From Legionella genomosp. 1 (GTDB lineage: Bacteria > Pseudomonadota > Gammaproteobacteria > Legionellales > Legionellaceae), in the NCBI GenBank assembly GCA_945867185.1, contig CAMBHM010000047.1, positions 1 to 9,422 on the forward strand: DNA of 9,422 nt. Direction: 5' to 3'. The notes under the pieces are model-generated. The model was given only the letters and a program-made list of their open reading frames with translations. It searched no databases and had not been told where the DNA came from. The position numbers and the translations under genes were made by a program. Positions 6,490-9,422 of the stretch are shown here, piece by piece. Numbering within the stretch: the first letter of the stretch is position 1; every line of letters begins with the position of its first letter.

Positions 6490-7230
6490 TTGAGAAAAAG
6501 TACTGTTGGTTTGTATGTCGGGCTGCTATCTACTGCATTTGCAGGAAGCATGGGAAATACAACCGCAGTCCAAACAAAGAATGTGGTGATTGGTTTATCT
6601 TTAGGCCCCGCTTGGTATCAAGTAGGCCTAACACAAACAGTACAACTACAACCTGGATTGGCCAATAGCTATGTTGCATCACACCCAACCCTCACTTTGT
6701 TTTCCGGGGAGCTGTTCTTCGGATTGCAACACCCCTTGCCTTCCCATCTCTTCGGACAGCTCGGGATTGCTGCAGCCCTGACCGATGAGGCGCGTCTTTC
6801 AGGAGTAGTATGGGAGACCGCCGATCCTCAGTTTAATAACTTCACTTATAACTATAAAATAAAGCATCAGCGTGTGACACTGAAAACCGCCTTATTGAAA
6901 AAAATATACACCAGCTGGTTTCCTTATCTCAGCGCTTCTGTCGGAGTGGGATTCAACTATGCTTCACGATTTTCCTATACTCCCCTTTTGTTTGAAGCCA
7001 TACCACCTCCCCCTTTTTCCTCCAAGCACACCACGGCTTTTACTTATACTTTGGGTGCGGGGGTACAAAAGTCCTTAGACGCCCATTGGCGGTTAGGTCT
7101 GGGTTATGAATGTGCTGATTGGGGACCGAGTTCTTTAGGTCTCGTTCCTAGCCAAACTCCAAACAATCAGTTGAAATTAGGCCATTTATACACGCATGAA
7201 TTGCTGTTTGCTGTGAATTATCTGCTATAG
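6490..7230 (+). CDS. Small outer-membrane beta-barrel protein (paralogue of the barrel at 1540)
   Basis: A 246-residue exported protein starting at TTG. The choice of start rests on AAGGAT 6 bases upstream and on a signal peptide beginning at once (MRKSTVGLYVGLLSTAFA, likely cleavage after Ala18). The mature part has the alternating strands of an outer-membrane barrel: FPYLSASVGVGFNYAS at 144-159, FTYTLGAGVQKSL at 184-196, WRLGLGYECADWG at 200-212 and the closing strand LLFAVNYLL. It matches the minus-strand barrel over most of its length, most closely at VWE (108-110), YNYKIKH (120-126), LGLGYECAD and GHLYTHEL. Pro-rich IPPPPFSS at 171-178 is a surface-loop candidate. The downstream secreted gene begins 8 bases after the stop, a tight operon. 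The function is unknown. Confidence 0.85.
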   Translation: MRKSTVGLYVGLLSTAFAGSMGNTTAVQTKNVVIGLSLGPAWYQVGLTQTVQLQPGLANSYVASHPTLTLFSGELFFGLQHPLPSHLFGQLGIAAALTDEARLSGVVWETADPQFNNFTYNYKIKHQRVTLKTALLKKIYTSWFPYLSASVGVGFNYASRFSYTPLLFEAIPPPPFSSKHTTAFTYTLGAGVQKSLDAHWRLGLGYECADWGPSSLGLVPSQTPNNQLKLGHLYTHELLFAVNYLL

Positions 7231-7238
7231 GACTGTCG

Positions 7239-8828
7239 ATGCGAATCAATTGGAAAGTGCTTTTGTTCAGTGTGCTTCTTGCAAATCAAGCTTGGTCTAG
7301 CAAGCCCATTCTCTCCATAACGGTCAATACGACAGCACCACGAACATTACCTGCGAATGTGAGCGGCCGGGCCAGCTATACGGTGACTAACAACACCTCC
7401 ACTTTGTCGTCCTTCGTCATGCAACCCATCCTGGGTATCACCCAAATGCCTTTCCCAGCGCCTGCGTGCTCCAATCCAATTGTATTATCACAAGGGCAAT
7501 CTTGTTTATTAAATTTAAGCATCAATGGAAGCCAAATCCCCCATTCCGTAACGGCCGGCCCCGTCATTTGCAACAACCATCCAAACCCTTTAGCCTGCGC
7601 GCAACCTTCCGCAAGTGATTCTTTGAAAATCCAATCGATTGGTGCGGTCCAACAAGATAACGACTGGATCAGTGTACTGGTTGCTGAACATTTAGCACCT
7701 AAGGATTCTAGCGCATCTCAAGCCTATGTCGATCAGGTTTATCAATTAGCACCTAAGGCAGAACAAGTTCATATCAGAATCGCTGGAATCAACCACCCGA
7801 AACCCAGTGAGTGTGCCGCGGATCCAAGACTAGACTGTACGCTTCAATATCAACCCTATGTCAATGTTTTGGCTCAGTTGTATGCAACATACAGTGCCAA
7901 TCCTACTTTTGTGGTTGGATTTCATCCTGATGCGTCCATAGCTGACGTAGGAGATTGGGGATGCCCTAGTGACGACGATGGGAAGTGTGTGTTGAATGAA
8001 AGCATCATCGCCCTGAACGCAATGAATAAAATGGCCACAGATAATGGCATTAAAAATTTTGGTATCTATTCCATTGAATGCCCTGGCTATGTAATCCCCG
8101 ATAGCACGAGTCTGGCTGTAGAAACCGTAAAAGCCTGTTTGTATCCCGCACATGCTACATCTGGTATATCCTGCCCGTCTGGCGTAACCCTGGCTTCTCC
8201 TTCTGTAAACTATGGAGATGTACGTTGCTCCTATGGTGACTCGGATGTCTATGGGAAAAATAAACTCGATTTTGGATACCCACAATATTATAATTTAGTC
8301 CAATCCATTTCGGATGCTCATTTTCAATTGCTCACACACCCTGAGGCCCCCTACTTTCCATTGGATACAGTGACCACCTCTTGCTTAGATAGCTCACAAT
8401 CCCCTTATCATGTCATCGATGCCAATTTATCAGGCGAACCTATCACCCCAGCTCTTATTGGTGTGATTCCTTGTTTGACCCCCAATGCAAGCCTTCCCAC
8501 CCCCTTCCCTGCTAATGATATCTTTTGGTACCCCTCTGAAAACACACCGGATCCCCCTGCAGCAGGGGCTTATCTTGGCTATCTGATGTCGCAACTACCT
8601 CCCATCAGTGAGGCGGTTAATACCAATGGTGCGACGGTTTACCTCACTTTTTCTGGAGAGCCCCAGTTCCTTGGCGGAGCAGGTTGGACCTTATCCAAAA
8701 TCGATACATTTCATAAAGAGCTTGAAAAAAGCCTTATTCAGCTTCAAGCCCTTGGGATCATCTCTTCGATTCCCACCATAAAATATGCCATTTGGAATTT
8801 TACCCAAATATTAATAAATAATAGATAA
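7239..8828 (+). CDS. Secreted protein: Ig-like N-terminal module plus possible TIM-barrel domain
   Basis: A 529-residue exported protein. Residues 1-20 form a signal peptide (likely cleavage around AWS|S). Residues about 22-112 form a beta-rich module homologous to that of the product at 80-1507: GRASYTVTNN versus GSASYVVSVN, and LSQGQSCLL versus LAAGESCCL. From about 137 a different domain follows, with hydrophobic strands at the spacing of a beta/alpha barrel: WISVLVAEH (143-151), QVHIRIAGI (176-184), PTFVVGFHP (222-230), FGIYSIEC (274-281), LDFGYPQYYN (343-352), VYLTFSGEP (467-475) and KYAIWNF (515-521). Several strands recall family-18 glycosidases, but the DxDxE catalytic motif is absent, with only Glu280 near that position. 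The domain is Cys-rich, suggesting disulfides. AGGA overlaps the barrel gene's stop, 6 bases before this ATG, so translation may be coupled. Activity is unproven; a carbohydrate-binding or hydrolytic role is a guess. Confidence 0.85.
   Translation: MRINWKVLLFSVLLANQAWSSKPILSITVNTTAPRTLPANVSGRASYTVTNNTSTLSSFVMQPILGITQMPFPAPACSNPIVLSQGQSCLLNLSINGSQIPHSVTAGPVICNNHPNPLACAQPSASDSLKIQSIGAVQQDNDWISVLVAEHLAPKDSSASQAYVDQVYQLAPKAEQVHIRIAGINHPKPSECAADPRLDCTLQYQPYVNVLAQLYATYSANPTFVVGFHPDASIADVGDWGCPSDDDGKCVLNESIIALNAMNKMATDNGIKNFGIYSIECPGYVIPDSTSLAVETVKACLYPAHATSGISCPSGVTLASPSVNYGDVRCSYGDSDVYGKNKLDFGYPQYYNLVQSISDAHFQLLTHPEAPYFPLDTVTTSCLDSSQSPYHVIDANLSGEPITPALIGVIPCLTPNASLPTPFPANDIFWYPSENTPDPPAAGAYLGYLMSQLPPISEAVNTNGATVYLTFSGEPQFLGGAGWTLSKIDTFHKELEKSLIQLQALGIISSIPTIKYAIWNFTQILINNR
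7692..7758 (+). repeat. 13-bp direct repeat inside the secreted-protein gene
   Basis: TTAGCACCTAAGG occurs at 7692-7704 and 7746-7758, exactly 54 bases apart and in frame. Both copies encode Leu-Ala-Pro-Lys. Recombination between them would remove 18 residues without a frameshift. It may be chance or a trace of a small duplication. Confidence 0.6.
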
Positions 8829-8838
8829 TCGCCATAAA

Positions 8839-8868
8839 AATTCGCTCTATAAGTCTTAGAGACGAATT
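8839..8868 (-). terminator. Rho-independent terminator for thiD, between convergent genes
   Basis: AATTCG-CTCTA pairs with TAGAG-A-CGAATT, an 11-bp stem with one bulged A and a 7-base loop. On the minus strand the stem is followed by a T run (A5 at 8836-8840 on the plus strand), which suits termination of thiD about 50 bases past its stop. On the plus strand only ATTATCC follows, so it may stop the secreted-protein transcript less well. Confidence 0.6.
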
Positions 8869-8915
8869 ATCCAAATGAAGTGACTATACTGTGCGCGACA
8901 GAACGCCACATTTTA

Positions 8916-9422
8916 TTAAACGTCATGACAGGCCTCTCGCAAAAAATAAAAATGATCAACAGGCCCACATCCATTCCCTATAGACTGTGTACTGCCAGAT
9001 AAAATTGCGCACGTAAGATATTTTTTAGATCTAGATATTGCCTCAACCAAGTCTACATTTTGCACCAAGAAAGACGCAATGGCAGAGGATAGGCTGCATC
9101 CCGTACCATGCGTATTTTTGGTCTGAACCCTCTGTGCATGAAACCAGTGAAAAGATGCATACTTTTGGAAATATAGGACATCTGACGATTGCTCTCCTAT
9201 ATAATGTCCGCCCTTCAGCAATACATTCACGCTAAATTGCTTGCCAATTAAAGCTGCCGCTGATTCCATTTCAGATAACGTTACAATGGACTGCCCTGTT
9301 AGTTTTTCAGCCTCTGGTAGATTAGGGGTCAACAACGTGCAAAGACTCAAGAGACGTTGTTTCAGGATATCAATTGTATTCGGAGCAATCAGTGCACATC
9401 CATTTTTTGCAACCATCACCGG
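8916..9422 (-). CDS. thiD: Hydroxymethylpyrimidine/phosphomethylpyrimidine kinase, 5' end outside the window
   Basis: Phosphorylates HMP and then HMP-phosphate to give HMP pyrophosphate for thiamine synthesis; cytoplasmic, ribokinase fold. The visible 168 residues are the C-terminal two-thirds of a protein usually about 265 residues long. The frame is open to the window edge, reading PVMVAKNG, the family's DPVMVAKSG motif; the GTG and ATG at the edge are internal codons, not starts. Further hallmarks are LLTPNLPEAEKLTG, VLLKGGHY, the anion-hole and catalytic-Cys motif KNTHGTGCSLSSAIASFL (Cys codon at 9096-9098) and GPVDHFYFL near the end. It stops there, so there is no ThiE fusion at the C-terminus. 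It converges on the secreted-protein gene across an 87-base gap with a terminator. No other thiamine gene is visible. Confidence 0.95.
   Translation of the reverse strand, partial: PVMVAKNGCALIAPNTIDILKQRLLSLCTLLTPNLPEAEKLTGQSIVTLSEMESAAALIGKQFSVNVLLKGGHYIGEQSSDVLYFQKYASFHWFHAQRVQTKNTHGTGCSLSSAIASFLVQNVDLVEAISRSKKYLTCAILSGSTQSIGNGCGPVDHFYFLREACHDV

Noticed and set aside
7830..8285. 151-residue minus-strand open frame inside the secreted-protein gene
   Set aside because: It is fully antisense to a well-supported gene, has no ribosome-binding site and no domain-like pattern; a shadow frame.
9414..9419. GTG/ATG codons at the window edge as the thiD start
   Set aside because: They fall inside the conserved PVMVAK motif and the frame remains open to the edge, so the gene is cut off rather than starting there.
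1..9422. Mobile element, CRISPR array, tRNA or phage signature
   Set aside because: No transposase or integrase frame, no regularly spaced repeats, no tRNA-like cloverleaf and no terminal repeats were seen on either strand.

Overview
The window looks like chromosomal DNA from a Legionella-type gammaproteobacterium. The evidence is a secreted protein ending in a domain like that of the Legionella collagen-like adhesin Lcl, two small outer-membrane barrels of a type common in that group, two lone helical proteins of unknown family with effector-like tails, and moderate G+C. This placement is an inference from protein character; no rRNA or other taxonomic marker is present.

Layout: 80-2301 is a minus-strand two-gene unit, a small outer-membrane beta-barrel followed by a secreted protein with Ig-like modules and a DUF1566/Lcl_C-type C-terminal domain. 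A 338-base divergent intergenic region (2302-2639) follows, with an extended -10 promoter for the barrel gene and a long dyad upstream of it. The plus strand then carries guaD (guanine deaminase, 2640-3986) and two unrecognised soluble proteins (4063-4851 and 5120-6319), each with its own good sigma70 promoter. Next comes a second two-gene unit on the plus strand (6490-8828): a paralogous barrel followed by another secreted protein with the same N-terminal module but a different, possibly TIM-barrel, C-terminal domain. The window ends with the 3' part of thiD on the minus strand, separated from the second unit by a hairpin placed to terminate thiD.

How the genes fit together: the two barrel/secreted-protein units share gene order and face outward on either side of the three middle genes. 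The barrels are clear paralogues, and the secreted proteins share an N-terminal module, so the unit looks like a modular surface cassette in which the C-terminal domain has been exchanged. GuaD and ThiD are housekeeping enzymes with no evident link to it. The two middle unknown genes look independently transcribed; the first has a C-terminus resembling a type IV secretion (Dot/Icm) signal, which is an inference only.

No tRNA, rRNA, CRISPR array, insertion sequence or integrase was seen.
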